From Janthinobacterium rivuli (lineage in GTDB: Bacteria; Pseudomonadota; Gammaproteobacteria; Burkholderiales; Burkholderiaceae_D), in assembly GCF_009208735.1 (NCBI RefSeq), contig NZ_WFLJ01000020.1, positions 62,001-126,000 of the forward strand: DNA of 64,000 nucleotides, given 5' to 3'. Position 1 is the stretch's first letter, and each line of letters opens with the position of its first letter. The position numbers and the translations under genes were made by a program. Shown here in pieces: positions 1 to 8,148 of this stretch. The notes beneath the pieces are model-generated. The model was not told the origin of the DNA. It worked only from the letters and a program-made list of their open reading frames with translations, and did not search any database.

Positions 1-839
1 TTGCGCTGCGTCATGCGCGTGCGCAGCTTGCCATTCTCATCGAAAGTCTCCATCAGGCCATCGGCGCGGGCGCCGTCGCGGTAGGCGCGCGACGCGATGA
101 GCTTGCCATTTTGATGGTAGCTCCGCTCCTCGCCTTCCTGCACGCCATTGCGCCAGCTGACGCGCATGGAAACCTGGCCTTCCGGGTAATAGCGCGTCTG
201 CATGCCTTCCTGCACGCCGCGCCCATCCTGCTCCACCAACATTTCCACCTGACCATGCGGGTAAAACATGCTGTAGTTACCCACCAGCTTGCCGCGCAGG
301 TAATCGGGAGCGTTGACCTGGCCAATCAGCCGCTTCGGCTCGCCTTCGCGCACGTGGAACACTTCGACTTGCCAAGTGCCAGGTGTCTTGCCTGGCGGCA
401 ATGGCACGACCAGCGCATAGCGCGCCTCTTCCATGACCTCGCCGCGCGACAGATTGTGATTCAAATACAAGCGCGCCTTGCCGTCGGCACAGTGCGCATC
501 GCAGCCGCCCAGTTTGCTGACTTCGGGCATGGCTATCGCTGCGCCTGGCGCCGGACACGATCGGATGCGCATCAACAAGGGCGTCCCGTCGCGTATCAAC
601 GGCGCCAACTGCTGCTTCATGGCCGCGTATTGCTTTGCGTCCAGGCGTACGGACAAGGCATCCATACGCACCTGGCGCCCGCCGCAACCGTTATCGCTGG
701 CCAGTGTCAGCATATCTCCGCCGGTGCTGCCTGGCGCAGCCGTGATCGCCGTGACCACTTGCCGCTGCTCGATCTCGGCATGCGCCAGCGCCGGCAACAA
801 CAGCATGGCGCCAAGCACGTGCTTCACAAGGCGCGCCAT
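1..839 (-). CDS. YwqK/MORN-repeat exported protein, second paralogue (C-terminus cut by window edge)
   Basis: The frame is open from an ATG at 839 to base 1 with no stop, so the C-terminus lies outside the window. AAGGAG sits 6 bases before the start. The protein begins with a signal peptide (MARLVKHVLGAMLLLPALAHA), followed by an N-terminal domain with paired cysteines and then MORN_2-type repeats of the form YYPxGxVxxxxxxxxGxxxG (for example NYSMFYPHGQVEM). It is clearly a paralogue of the gene just upstream (824-2170), with the same signal peptide style and domain order. The two genes overlap by 16 bases, which suggests translational coupling. Many members of this repeat family are labelled YwqK-family antitoxins, but that does not establish a function. 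Here it is last visible in a kinase/phosphatase operon. Confidence 0.85.
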   Translation of the reverse strand, partial: MARLVKHVLGAMLLLPALAHAEIEQRQVVTAITAAPGSTGGDMLTLASDNGCGGRQVRMDALSVRLDAKQYAAMKQQLAPLIRDGTPLLMRIRSCPAPGAAIAMPEVSKLGGCDAHCADGKARLYLNHNLSRGEVMEEARYALVVPLPPGKTPGTWQVEVFHVREGEPKRLIGQVNAPDYLRGKLVGNYSMFYPHGQVEMLVEQDGRGVQEGMQTRYYPEGQVSMRVSWRNGVQEGEERSYHQNGKLIASRAYRDGARADGLMETFDENGKLRTRMTQR

Positions 840-2170
840 GCTTGCTCCTTGCGCTGCAGTTCCGGCGCTGGCGGCGCTTCGCCGCAGTCGCCCTCCGCCT
901 TGCCGGCCACATACCGGCATTCATTCTTCAGGCTGCCATCCTCGCGCCAGCTGCGGCTCCAGCCATCGCGCCGGTCGTTCACGTACTCGATCGATTGCTC
1001 GGGCTTGCCGCTGGCGTACCACGAACGCGACGTGCCTTGCTCGCGCAGCTGCTTGTCCCAGTTGCGCTCCAGCACCAGCACGCCCTGCGGGCTGTAGCGC
1101 TGGAGCTTGAGCAAGGCGCCTTTATCGCCATACTGCTGGCGGCTTTGCACCTTTCCGTCCGGATAGAATTCCATTGCCACGCCCGTGGGCAGGTCGTCGA
1201 CCTGCGTCATCCTGGCGCGCACGGCGCCATCCGGGTAGTAATTCGTGCTCACACCATTGTATTTGCCGTGCTGCATTTCCGAACGGCTGGAGACTTTTCC
1301 ATCCGGGAAGTACGTGAGCATCTCGCCTTCCATCTTGCCACCGCGCAGCACATAGCTGCTACTCGGCTTGCCATTTTCGTCGAAGGTCTGCACGGGCCCG
1401 TCCACCCGCTTGCCCTCGCGGTACACGCTGGCCTCGCGCAGCTTGCCCGTGGCGTGAAATTGCTGGTGCGTGCCTACCGGCAAGCCGTGGTGCCAGTCGC
1501 CGCGCAACTCAAGGGTGTCGTCGGGAAAATACTTGTTGCCAATGCCGTGCTGCCGTCCCTGCCCGTCCTGCGCCACCTGTTTCTCGATCTTGCCATTCGG
1601 GTAATATGTGACATAGCCGCCCACCAGTTCACCGGAGGCATAATCGGCCCTGTTGACCTGGCCGGACAGGCGCAGCTTGTGCCCCGCCACGCTGTAAATG
1701 TCCACCTTCCACGTGCCCGGCTGCTTGCCTTTCGGCAAGGGCAACAGCAGCACGTTGGCTGCGTTTTCCTGCTCGATGGGGAAGAAGTGTTCGTGCAGGT
1801 ACAGTCTCGCGCGACCATCGGTGCAGGCGGCCGGCGTGCAGGCGGCGATCTGGCGCACGATGGGCACGCTCGCATCGTCCGGACATTTTTTCAGGGTGAC
1901 GAGCATGGGCGTCCTGGCGCGCATGCGTTCAGCAAGCTGAACTTTCAGCGCCTCGTAGGGCGCTTCATCCAGGTTGACGGAACGGGCATCCATGCGTATC
2001 TGCTTGCCGCCGCAAGCCGTCGTGCCGGCAATCGTGAACACATCGCCGCCTTCGCTATCTGGTTCGGCGGCAATGCTGGTCACCACCAGGCGCTGCACGA
2101 TTTCCGCCTGCGACAGCGCGGGCCACAGCAAGGAGGCGCCAAGCAGCACACATAAGGTCTTGATTTTCAT
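824..2170 (-). CDS. YwqK/MORN-repeat exported protein, first paralogue
   Basis: This 448-residue protein starts with a clear signal peptide (about residues 1-22, ending LSQAE). An N-terminal domain of about 170 residues follows, with several Cys residues (CGGKQIRMD, CPDD, CTPAACTDG). The C-terminal half carries about nine MORN_2/YwqK repeats (YYPNGKIEK, YFPDGKVSS, YYPDGAVRA, FYPDGKVQS, WYASGKPEQ). The signal peptide places it in the periplasm or outside the cell. The start has AAAGGA 6 bases upstream and lies 9 bases after the kinase stop, so it is almost certainly co-transcribed with the kinase, phosphatase and VWA genes. MORN repeats usually bind lipids or proteins. The target is unknown, and an immunity or envelope-sensor role is only inference. 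Confidence 0.85.
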   Translation of the reverse strand: MKIKTLCVLLGASLLWPALSQAEIVQRLVVTSIAAEPDSEGGDVFTIAGTTACGGKQIRMDARSVNLDEAPYEALKVQLAERMRARTPMLVTLKKCPDDASVPIVRQIAACTPAACTDGRARLYLHEHFFPIEQENAANVLLLPLPKGKQPGTWKVDIYSVAGHKLRLSGQVNRADYASGELVGGYVTYYPNGKIEKQVAQDGQGRQHGIGNKYFPDDTLELRGDWHHGLPVGTHQQFHATGKLREASVYREGKRVDGPVQTFDENGKPSSSYVLRGGKMEGEMLTYFPDGKVSSRSEMQHGKYNGVSTNYYPDGAVRARMTQVDDLPTGVAMEFYPDGKVQSRQQYGDKGALLKLQRYSPQGVLVLERNWDKQLREQGTSRSWYASGKPEQSIEYVNDRRDGWSRSWREDGSLKNECRYVAGKAEGDCGEAPPAPELQRKEQAWRAL

Positions 2171-2179
2171 ATTATTCCT

Positions 2180-4510
2180 TTACTCTTCCGGCGATACACG
2201 CGCGTCGGCCGGCACAAAGCTGACCCTGCCATTACGATAGCGCACCAGCACTTCCACCTTGGCATCCTGCAACTGGCCATGCTTGATGGCAGGCAAATAG
2301 GTCCAGCGCTTCACGCTATCGAACAGCACCTTGTTGAGCATGGGTTCCATCGGCATTTCCGCCGCCGCATGCGCCAGGCTGCCGTCGGCCCCAATCGACA
2401 GGGTCAAGCGGTTTTCGCCTGTCGCATGTTGCTTGTCGAGCACGCCGTAATCAACGGTCGTCATCGTCTCGCGCAGCACGCCCGCAGGCTGGTCCGGCAA
2501 GGGCGGCAAGGCCTTGAGTCTGGCCGCCAGCAGCGCGCCATCGGCCAGCGCCTTGTCCCAGCGTTTCTGGTAGGCCCAACCCTGAGCCAGGCGCAGCACC
2601 TTGGCGGCCCGGTCCATGCGCTTTGCCGTGGCGGCGACGCCATTGTCGGCCGGCTCGCCCGGTTCCGCCGGCATGGCGTTTTCCACCGCGTAGCGATAAG
2701 ACGTCAGCTGTGCCAGCGCCACCATGTTGACGGCATCCTGCTCCTCGCCGCCGCGCAGCAGCCCCGTGGCCGCGACGCCCAGCCAGGCCACGCCATCGGT
2801 CGGGCGCGCCCACACGGCTTGTTCGAAATACTGGCGCGCCGCCTGCGGTTCGTCCAGGCTCAGGTGCATGCGGCCCATGGCCGCCGCCGCCAGATGGTCG
2901 CGCGGGTCGGCTTGCAACTGGTCGAGATAGGTATTCGCCAATTCGGGAGCGTAGCCGGGCATCGCGCCCAGGCCTTCCATCAAGGTGGTACGCAGGCGCG
3001 CGCGCACCTTGTCGCCTTCATAGCGCGACGACTTGTCTTCGCCGGCCCGGTACAGCAACTGCAAGCCGCGCGTGACGGCGCCATCGTCGCCCTTGCTGAT
3101 GGCTTGCGACAGGCTGCGCACGGCCTTGCGCGCATCGGACGGCTGGAAACCGGCCGTCTTGCGCGGGCGCCAGCTGAATACTTCCAGGCCAGCCGCCTGG
3201 TCCGCTTGCGCCTGCAAGCCGGCCTTTTCCTTCACCTCATCGGGCGACGAGGTCCAGGCCGTAAAACCGATCAGGAACAGCACGATCAGCACCACCACCA
3301 CGGCCCAGCCCTTGCCGCTGATGCCGCCGCCCGTGTTGCCGACAACGGGGATGGCGACGGGCGCCTGTCCCGGCGCCGTGCGGCGCGCGCTGCGTTGCTG
3401 CGGCAAGGAAATCTGTTGCTGCTGCGCCTGCACGGAGGCTTGCGCGGCCGCGACGATGACCTTGTCGCGCGCGCAGGCCGCGCAACCCTGGCCCGCAAAA
3501 TGCTGGTGTTCGGGATTGACGGTACACACGACGAGCTTGCCGCCGCTGCGCTGCGCATAGCCGCGCAGCAATTGCGCCCAGTCGGCCGCCGACGGCCGCT
3601 GGGCTTGCGGCGATGGCGAAAAGGCGCGGTCGAACATGGCGCGCAGCTCGGGCGGCATCAAGGCATGGCCGCTGGTGGCGTTCGGCGCCAGCTGCTTGTG
3701 GCGTTTGACGCCATACGCATAGCAGCCGTCGCGGATGCGCCCGGGAATGTCGGTCGCCACTTGCGCATTGCCGGGCCGCCCGCTGTACGGGTGAATGCCG
3801 AAGTTGAGCAACTGGAAGATGACGACGGCCAGCGCGAAGCGGTCTTGCGCCATTTCCGTGCCCGCCGGCATGCCCTTGCGCTGGAATTCCGGCGCCAGGT
3901 AATCGGCCGTGAATTGCTCGGCAGGAAACCGCTCCGCATGGCCCTGGATGCTGAAACCGTCGCAATCGAGCATGGCGATGTACAGCGAATCGCGGTAAAA
4001 GCGCAAATTCACGGGTTTCAAATCGACCACGTAATGCTGCTGCTGGTGCAGCGCATCGATGACGGCGGCCAGGTTGGCGGCCAGGGTCAGCTTGGGACCG
4101 AGTCCCGTGGGCAGGCCTGCCGCGCGCGCTTGCCGCTCCTGCATGATGTGTTCCAGCTCGGCCGTCTGCGCCATGTCCAGCAAAGGCATGACGAAACCGG
4201 CAAAGCCGCCCTGGCCATCGAACACGGCCGCTTGCGGCCAGGCGATCTGCACGTAGCGCTTGCCGTTTTCCACTTGATCGGGCAGCTCGGGCGACAGTTC
4301 CAGCATCGCTTCGAGCTTGCGCCGGTTGGCGGCCCGGTCCAGGTGCGGGTGGTACAGCTTGGCGACCTGCGCGGGCGCGCCCGGCAACAGATACACGCTG
4401 CCCGCGCCGCCGCTCTTGACGAGTTTGCCCAAGACCAGGCTGCGGACTTTATCCAGCCAAATTTTTCCACCCGGACTCAGGCCCGGTGCCACACCTTGCT
4501 TCTTGCTCAT
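2180..4510 (-). CDS. Membrane Ser/Thr kinase-like protein: kinase, zinc ribbon, TM, TPR, TonB-C-like tail
   Basis: This 776-residue protein has an N-terminal protein-kinase fold. A glycine-rich loop (SGGAGSVY, about 33-40) leads to Lys51, a catalytic loop VVDLKPVNL with Asp163, Lys165 and Asn168, a metal-binding LDCDGF near 181-186, and APEF at 206-209. The catalytic residues are present, so it is probably active. A Cys-His-Cys-Cys cluster (C329, H335/H337, C343, C346) looks like a small zinc ribbon. One TM helix lies at about 401-419. Beyond it are TPR-like helices and a C-terminal segment resembling the TonB C-terminal domain (VKRWTYLPAIKHGQ). Kinase and tail therefore lie on opposite sides of the inner membrane. 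It overlaps the phosphatase stop by 4 bases (ATGA), so the two are coupled. It resembles the kinase partner of TerY-PP2C triads; the TonB-like tail is the unusual part. Confidence 0.85.
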   Translation of the reverse strand: MSKKQGVAPGLSPGGKIWLDKVRSLVLGKLVKSGGAGSVYLLPGAPAQVAKLYHPHLDRAANRRKLEAMLELSPELPDQVENGKRYVQIAWPQAAVFDGQGGFAGFVMPLLDMAQTAELEHIMQERQARAAGLPTGLGPKLTLAANLAAVIDALHQQQHYVVDLKPVNLRFYRDSLYIAMLDCDGFSIQGHAERFPAEQFTADYLAPEFQRKGMPAGTEMAQDRFALAVVIFQLLNFGIHPYSGRPGNAQVATDIPGRIRDGCYAYGVKRHKQLAPNATSGHALMPPELRAMFDRAFSPSPQAQRPSAADWAQLLRGYAQRSGGKLVVCTVNPEHQHFAGQGCAACARDKVIVAAAQASVQAQQQQISLPQQRSARRTAPGQAPVAIPVVGNTGGGISGKGWAVVVVLIVLFLIGFTAWTSSPDEVKEKAGLQAQADQAAGLEVFSWRPRKTAGFQPSDARKAVRSLSQAISKGDDGAVTRGLQLLYRAGEDKSSRYEGDKVRARLRTTLMEGLGAMPGYAPELANTYLDQLQADPRDHLAAAAMGRMHLSLDEPQAARQYFEQAVWARPTDGVAWLGVAATGLLRGGEEQDAVNMVALAQLTSYRYAVENAMPAEPGEPADNGVAATAKRMDRAAKVLRLAQGWAYQKRWDKALADGALLAARLKALPPLPDQPAGVLRETMTTVDYGVLDKQHATGENRLTLSIGADGSLAHAAAEMPMEPMLNKVLFDSVKRWTYLPAIKHGQLQDAKVEVLVRYRNGRVSFVPADARVSPEE

Positions 4511-5265
4511 GCGCGCAAGGCCAGCAGCAGGGTCTTGTCATCGCCCGTGATCTGGTGCGTGCGCGGGTCGGCCAGGGTGGACGCCAGCGCCGTATTGCCC
4601 AGCGCGATACTCTCGACCGTGCGCAGATAGCCTTGCACGGCATCCATGAACGGCGCGTACAAGCCCGCATTGTTCTTGCTCATGGCAAAGGGCATGCAGC
4701 CATCCGACATCAGCACGACGCCGCGCACTGGCGGGGGAATCGGCAGCAGGCGCAACTGTTCACGCCAGCGCTCGCCCGACAAAAAATAGGTTTCGTTCGC
4801 GTATTCGCCGTTGGCCGGCGGCGAGATCAGCTCGTTGCCGTCGGCCAGTTGTGCCACGCCCAGGCCATCGCCCAGGTGGAAGAAAAATCCCGTATCCGGC
4901 CCCATCACCACGCCCACCACCGTGCAGGCGTAGTCATCGAGGGTGGCGTCGGCGGCGCGGGCGATGTCGTCCAGCGCGGCGCGGATCTGCGCCAGGGTGC
5001 CGGCCAGCGCGCCGTCATGTAAATCCTGCACGGTGGCGCCCTGCTCCAGCCGCCCGGCCAGCGCCTGCACCGTGTGCGTGGCAACGAACTGCGCGCCCTG
5101 TTCGCTGAGGCGGGCCGAACCGGCGCCATCGCAAACGATGGCCACCAGAACATCGCCCACGACGGCGTGCGCGTGCGCATCCTGACAAGCGATGGCTTTA
5201 TCGAGGTGGGCCTTGCCCGTGACGGACGCGCCGAACACGCGCCAGATATTCTGTTCCGCGGTCAT
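4507..5265 (-). CDS. PP2C (PPM)-family protein phosphatase
   Basis: This 252-residue protein carries the PPM metal-binding motifs in order: CQDAH near the N-terminus, VCDGAGSA, HLGDG, LMSDGC and C-terminal GDDKT. These Asp residues normally hold the two catalytic metal ions, so it should be an active Ser/Thr phosphatase. It has no signal peptide or TM segment and is expected to be cytoplasmic. The gene lies 14 bases downstream of the VWA gene and overlaps the kinase start by 4 bases. It is therefore the natural antagonist of that kinase. Length and motif spacing fit the PP2C_2 type found in bacterial TerY-type and T6SS-type phospho-switches. Neighbours favour the TerY type, because no FHA or secretion genes are visible in the window. 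Confidence 0.9.
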   Translation of the reverse strand: MTAEQNIWRVFGASVTGKAHLDKAIACQDAHAHAVVGDVLVAIVCDGAGSARLSEQGAQFVATHTVQALAGRLEQGATVQDLHDGALAGTLAQIRAALDDIARAADATLDDYACTVVGVVMGPDTGFFFHLGDGLGVAQLADGNELISPPANGEYANETYFLSGERWREQLRLLPIPPPVRGVVLMSDGCMPFAMSKNNAGLYAPFMDAVQGYLRTVESIALGNTALASTLADPRTHQITGDDKTLLLALRA

Positions 5266-5279
5266 GGATCAGCGGGCTT

Positions 5280-5963
5280 TCACGTATTGACGACGGACCA
5301 GCCGTCCGTCGACGCCAGCTGCGCCTGCGCGCCGGGACGCGATTGCGAAACCACTTGCATGCTGGCGCTCAGCCACAGGAACAGCTCGCGGAACTGCAAG
5401 CCTTTCAACTGCTTCACGCCGCGCTCGCCCCGGCTGGAAAACTGTCCCAGGGTATCGATATTCGCGTTGTCGCCCACGGCGATGGGGAAGATCGCCACTT
5501 TATTCGCCTGCTCGGCCGCGCGCGCCTGCTCGGCGCCCTGCTGCCAGCGGTCCGTCGGTTCGCCGTCGGACATCAAGAACAGCCACGGCCGCGTGTAGGC
5601 CACGCCCGCCTGGCGGAAACGCTGCTTTTCCTGCTCGATTTCCGCCAGCGCCAGTTCCACGGCTGCGCCGGTCGGCGTGGTGCCATTCGCTTCCAAACGG
5701 GGCGCCGTGAAATCCATGGCGTCGCACCAGTTGCTGGCGACGACCGCTTCGTCGTGCGCGCCATACTGAATCACCAGGATGCGCACGCGCTTGGCGGCGA
5801 TCACGTCGGCTTTCAATTCCTGTTCCAGCAAGGCCAGGCCTTCGTTGAGGAGCGCGACAGGTTCGCCATCCATGCTGCCGGAGCAATCGAGCACGAGCAC
5901 CAGTGGCGTGCGTTGTTCGGTATTGTCGACCAAGGCGACGTCGGGGATCATTATGGAAGTCAT
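5280..5963 (-). CDS. VWA-domain protein, TerY-like
   Basis: This 227-residue protein consists almost entirely of a von Willebrand factor A domain. The MIDAS motif is complete: DCSGS at about residues 26-30, a Thr in GTTPTG, and SDGEPTD. It can therefore be expected to bind a divalent metal and a protein partner. There is no signal peptide. It is the first gene of a packed operon with the PP2C phosphatase, the kinase and two exported repeat proteins. A small VWA protein, PP2C and kinase together match the TerY-P triad described in tellurite-resistance-related stress systems. No strong ribosome binding site precedes the ATG at 5963, and the internal Met at residue 5 is an alternative start. Confidence 0.88.
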   Translation of the reverse strand: MTSIMIPDVALVDNTEQRTPLVLVLDCSGSMDGEPVALLNEGLALLEQELKADVIAAKRVRILVIQYGAHDEAVVASNWCDAMDFTAPRLEANGTTPTGAAVELALAEIEQEKQRFRQAGVAYTRPWLFLMSDGEPTDRWQQGAEQARAAEQANKVAIFPIAVGDNANIDTLGQFSSRGERGVKQLKGLQFRELFLWLSASMQVVSQSRPGAQAQLASTDGWSVVNT

Positions 5964-6243
5964 GTAATTTTGATAGAGTTGCGAAATAGCTTAGCCCCGA
6001 AGCTTACCCTATGGATATGTTTTCCATGCGTCCGATTGCTGGGGATTGCAGTATTCGATACCACAATGATAACCTTTAGGGATTCTTTCATCCCTCACCC
6101 ATCGCGCGCCCGGCGAACTTGCTCTGAAAGCAACAACCTCGTACACAGCACCAGGAAGAATTCTTGGGAGAAAAGCTGATCCCGTTCACATCAGGGCCGC
6201 CTGATGATCGATATTCGTGAAGCACAGCCGCAAGTCAGCAGCT
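5964..6243. other. Intergenic spacer upstream of the VWA operon
   Basis: This spacer of about 280 bases separates the DUF3304 pair from the VWA-PP2C-kinase operon, all on the minus strand. No convincing gene, hairpin terminator or consensus promoter was seen. It is more AT-rich than the flanking genes, which would fit the operon promoter lying here. Confidence 0.4.
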
Positions 6244-6741
6244 CTATTCCCAAATGATTTCCAAGGGCACGCCAGGCTCCAGCTCCGCCTCCTTGCCGGA
6301 AAGCGGATATTTTCGATGCCCCAGCGAGTATTTGCTCACGAAGACCTTGTAGCCGCCATCGTGAAGAAAATGCACGACGAACCGACCAGCATCGGCGGGA
6401 GCATACTTCGGCACCGCCACGGTTTGCTCCACGCGGACCTCCTTGCCGTTTTTTACCGTATGCATGACGATGGCCGCCTGCATCCCCGGCTTCCATGCCG
6501 CCGGTATCGAAAGGCAGCAAGTGTCTCCCCCGCCACCCTCGCCGGGAGCCAGATAACCGGCCTCCGCCGACGCACCATCGGCCAGTGTCACCATATAACT
6601 GCCGACGCCGTATTCGCCATGGTTGTAGGCCGTCAGGCTCACGGCGATTTGTCGTTCACTCCTCGCACAGCCGGCATTGAAAAGCGACAAGACCATGCAC
6701 ACGAAATAGGCGGCATATTTACTTTTCGAGAAAAAAATCAT
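6244..6741 (-). CDS. DUF3304 lipoprotein, copy 2
   Basis: This 165-residue protein has an N-terminal hydrophobic segment ending in LFNAGC, a good lipobox with the lipidated Cys near residue 25. The mature part is closely related to the neighbouring 6810-7313 product. They share AYNHGEYGVGSYMV, the double-Cys TCCLSIP motif, VKNGKEVRVEQTVAVP, YAPADAGRFVVHF and the ending LGHRKYPLSGKEAELEPGVPLEIIWE in near-identical form. GAGGG precedes the ATG at 6741. DUF3304 has no established biochemical function. Such lipoproteins are common in beta-proteobacterial accessory loci, and an immunity role near secreted effectors is only a possibility. The pair is a tandem duplication. Confidence 0.8.
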   Translation of the reverse strand: MIFFSKSKYAAYFVCMVLSLFNAGCARSERQIAVSLTAYNHGEYGVGSYMVTLADGASAEAGYLAPGEGGGGDTCCLSIPAAWKPGMQAAIVMHTVKNGKEVRVEQTVAVPKYAPADAGRFVVHFLHDGGYKVFVSKYSLGHRKYPLSGKEAELEPGVPLEIIWE

Positions 6742-6809
6742 TTAGCCCTCAATCCAGCCAGTTATGACAGGGAATTTCATGTGCATGCAACCTCTGCCAC
6801 GCAGCGTCT

Positions 6810-7313
6810 TCACTCCCAGATAATTTCAATGGGAACGCCCCGCTCCAATTGCGCCTCTTTCCCGGAAAGCGGGTATTTCCGATGGCCGAGCAGGTATCGG
6901 GTGACAAATACCTTGTATTTCCCGTTGCTTAGAAAATGCACGACGAACCGGCCAGCATCGGCGGGAGCATACGGGGGAACCGCCACGGTTTGCTCCACGC
7001 GGATCTCCTTGCCATTCTTGATGGTATGCATGACGATATTTGCCGTCATTCCCGCTTGCCACACGCGAGGAATGGACAGGCAGCACGTCAATCCACCGCC
7101 GCCCTGGCCCGCGTCCAGGTAGCCGGCCCCCGCGCTGGCGCCATTCGGCAAGGTCACCTCATAACTGCCAATCCCGTGATCGGTATGGTTGTAGCCGCTC
7201 AGATTGACCGTCAGATCGCGGCTTTCCTTGCCCTGCGCGGCATGCGACACGGCCATGTAAAGCCACAGGAAACCGATCAGCAGCGGTTTCATCGAAAGAC
7301 AATTCTTGAGCAT
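6810..7313 (-). CDS. DUF3304 exported protein, copy 1
   Basis: The start chosen is the ATG at 7313 (MLKNCLSMKPLLIGF), because GAGGG lies about 6 bases upstream. Longer upstream starts lack a ribosome binding site and would put charged residues ahead of the export signal. The resulting 167-residue protein has a signal peptide ending near SHAAQ and one DUF3304 domain with the TCCLSIP double-Cys motif. It is a tandem paralogue of 6244-6741, separated by 68 bases on the same strand. Unlike its sister it lacks a lipobox, so one copy is expected to be soluble in the periplasm and the other membrane-anchored. The function is unknown. Confidence 0.78.
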   Translation of the reverse strand: MLKNCLSMKPLLIGFLWLYMAVSHAAQGKESRDLTVNLSGYNHTDHGIGSYEVTLPNGASAGAGYLDAGQGGGGLTCCLSIPRVWQAGMTANIVMHTIKNGKEIRVEQTVAVPPYAPADAGRFVVHFLSNGKYKVFVTRYLLGHRKYPLSGKEAQLERGVPIEIIWE

Positions 7314-7383
7314 GGGACACCCTCGGCAATCGTGAATGAATGGCACCGTCAACTCTGCGTTTTGGTCACGGCCCAACGGTTTT

Positions 7384-7854
7384 CTATTTCGCCTGCGCAT
7401 CCCACAACGGCGGCCCCGCCTCCCAGACGGTGTTCGGCAAGGCGTGCAAGGCGTCGTAAAAGGCGTCCAGCGAGGCGGGCGGATTTTTCATCATGGCAAT
7501 GAACTGCGGCTGTTCCATCGCCTTGCCCGACGTGTAGAGCGCCAGCAGCACATATTGCGTCTGCCGGTCCAGGTCATCGATTCCCGCATCGAGCGCGCGC
7601 TGCTGGTATTTGGCAACAAAAGCATTGAGTACGCGCGGTGGCGTGTCATTCGTTTCATCGGTGATCACGCGCCGCAGATGGCTGACCAGGTTGGCGGTAT
7701 CGGCAGGCTTGACTTTGCCATGCCGTGCCGCGCTGGAAGCCTGTGGCGCCGCCTTGTCGGCAGCCTGCGCCATGGCGTTGCCGCCACTACACGCCAGCGT
7801 CACGCACAGGGCCAGGGCCGGGAGCGTCGTCGGGTAATACTTGCCTGCTTGCAT
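7384..7854 (-). CDS. Hypothetical exported protein
   Basis: The start at 7854 (MQAGKYYPTTLPALALCVTLAC) gives a 156-residue protein with a signal peptide. A longer form beginning at 7896 is possible but would place extra residues before the hydrophobic stretch. The export signal ends either at a weak lipobox (TLAC) or at AMAQ. The mature part is mostly helical and has no motif I recognise. It lies 70 bases upstream of the DUF3304 pair on the same strand, so the three may form one transcript of exported proteins. No function can be proposed from the sequence alone. Confidence 0.65.
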   Translation of the reverse strand: MQAGKYYPTTLPALALCVTLACSGGNAMAQAADKAAPQASSAARHGKVKPADTANLVSHLRRVITDETNDTPPRVLNAFVAKYQQRALDAGIDDLDRQTQYVLLALYTSGKAMEQPQFIAMMKNPPASLDAFYDALHALPNTVWEAGPPLWDAQAK

Positions 7855-8148
7855 AATAACTTTCGATAAGTAAATGACATGCGACTCCCGCCCCACGCCC
7901 TGGGATTTATATTTTTAGCAATTTTTATATTGTATCGAGGAATTTTCAATTCAGGAGCGCGATTGCATCGGCCGCATCGCGTTGCAGTAGCGCAGTGCTT
8001 GTACTATCTTGATAGTTGCCCAGGACAGATGGCAGCGACCAGACCTTCCTCACAAAGGTGGAGCGGATCGCTGCGCAAGACCGCCCTTACCCAGTTCCGC
8101 ACCTGCACGCCTGCGGCACACTGATGCAATCGGGCAATGGGAGCAAGC
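7855..8148. other. Divergent intergenic region
   Basis: This region of about 290 bases lies between the minus-strand exported protein and the plus-strand LuxR-type regulator. An AT-rich stretch at about 7908-7950 is the likely promoter zone. No gene or clear operator was recognised. Confidence 0.35.

Noticed and set aside
2180-5963. Type VI secretion threonine-phosphorylation module (PpkA/PppA)
   Set aside because: The VWA is a separate small protein and no FHA or tss gene is visible. It remains possible only if such genes lie left of the window.
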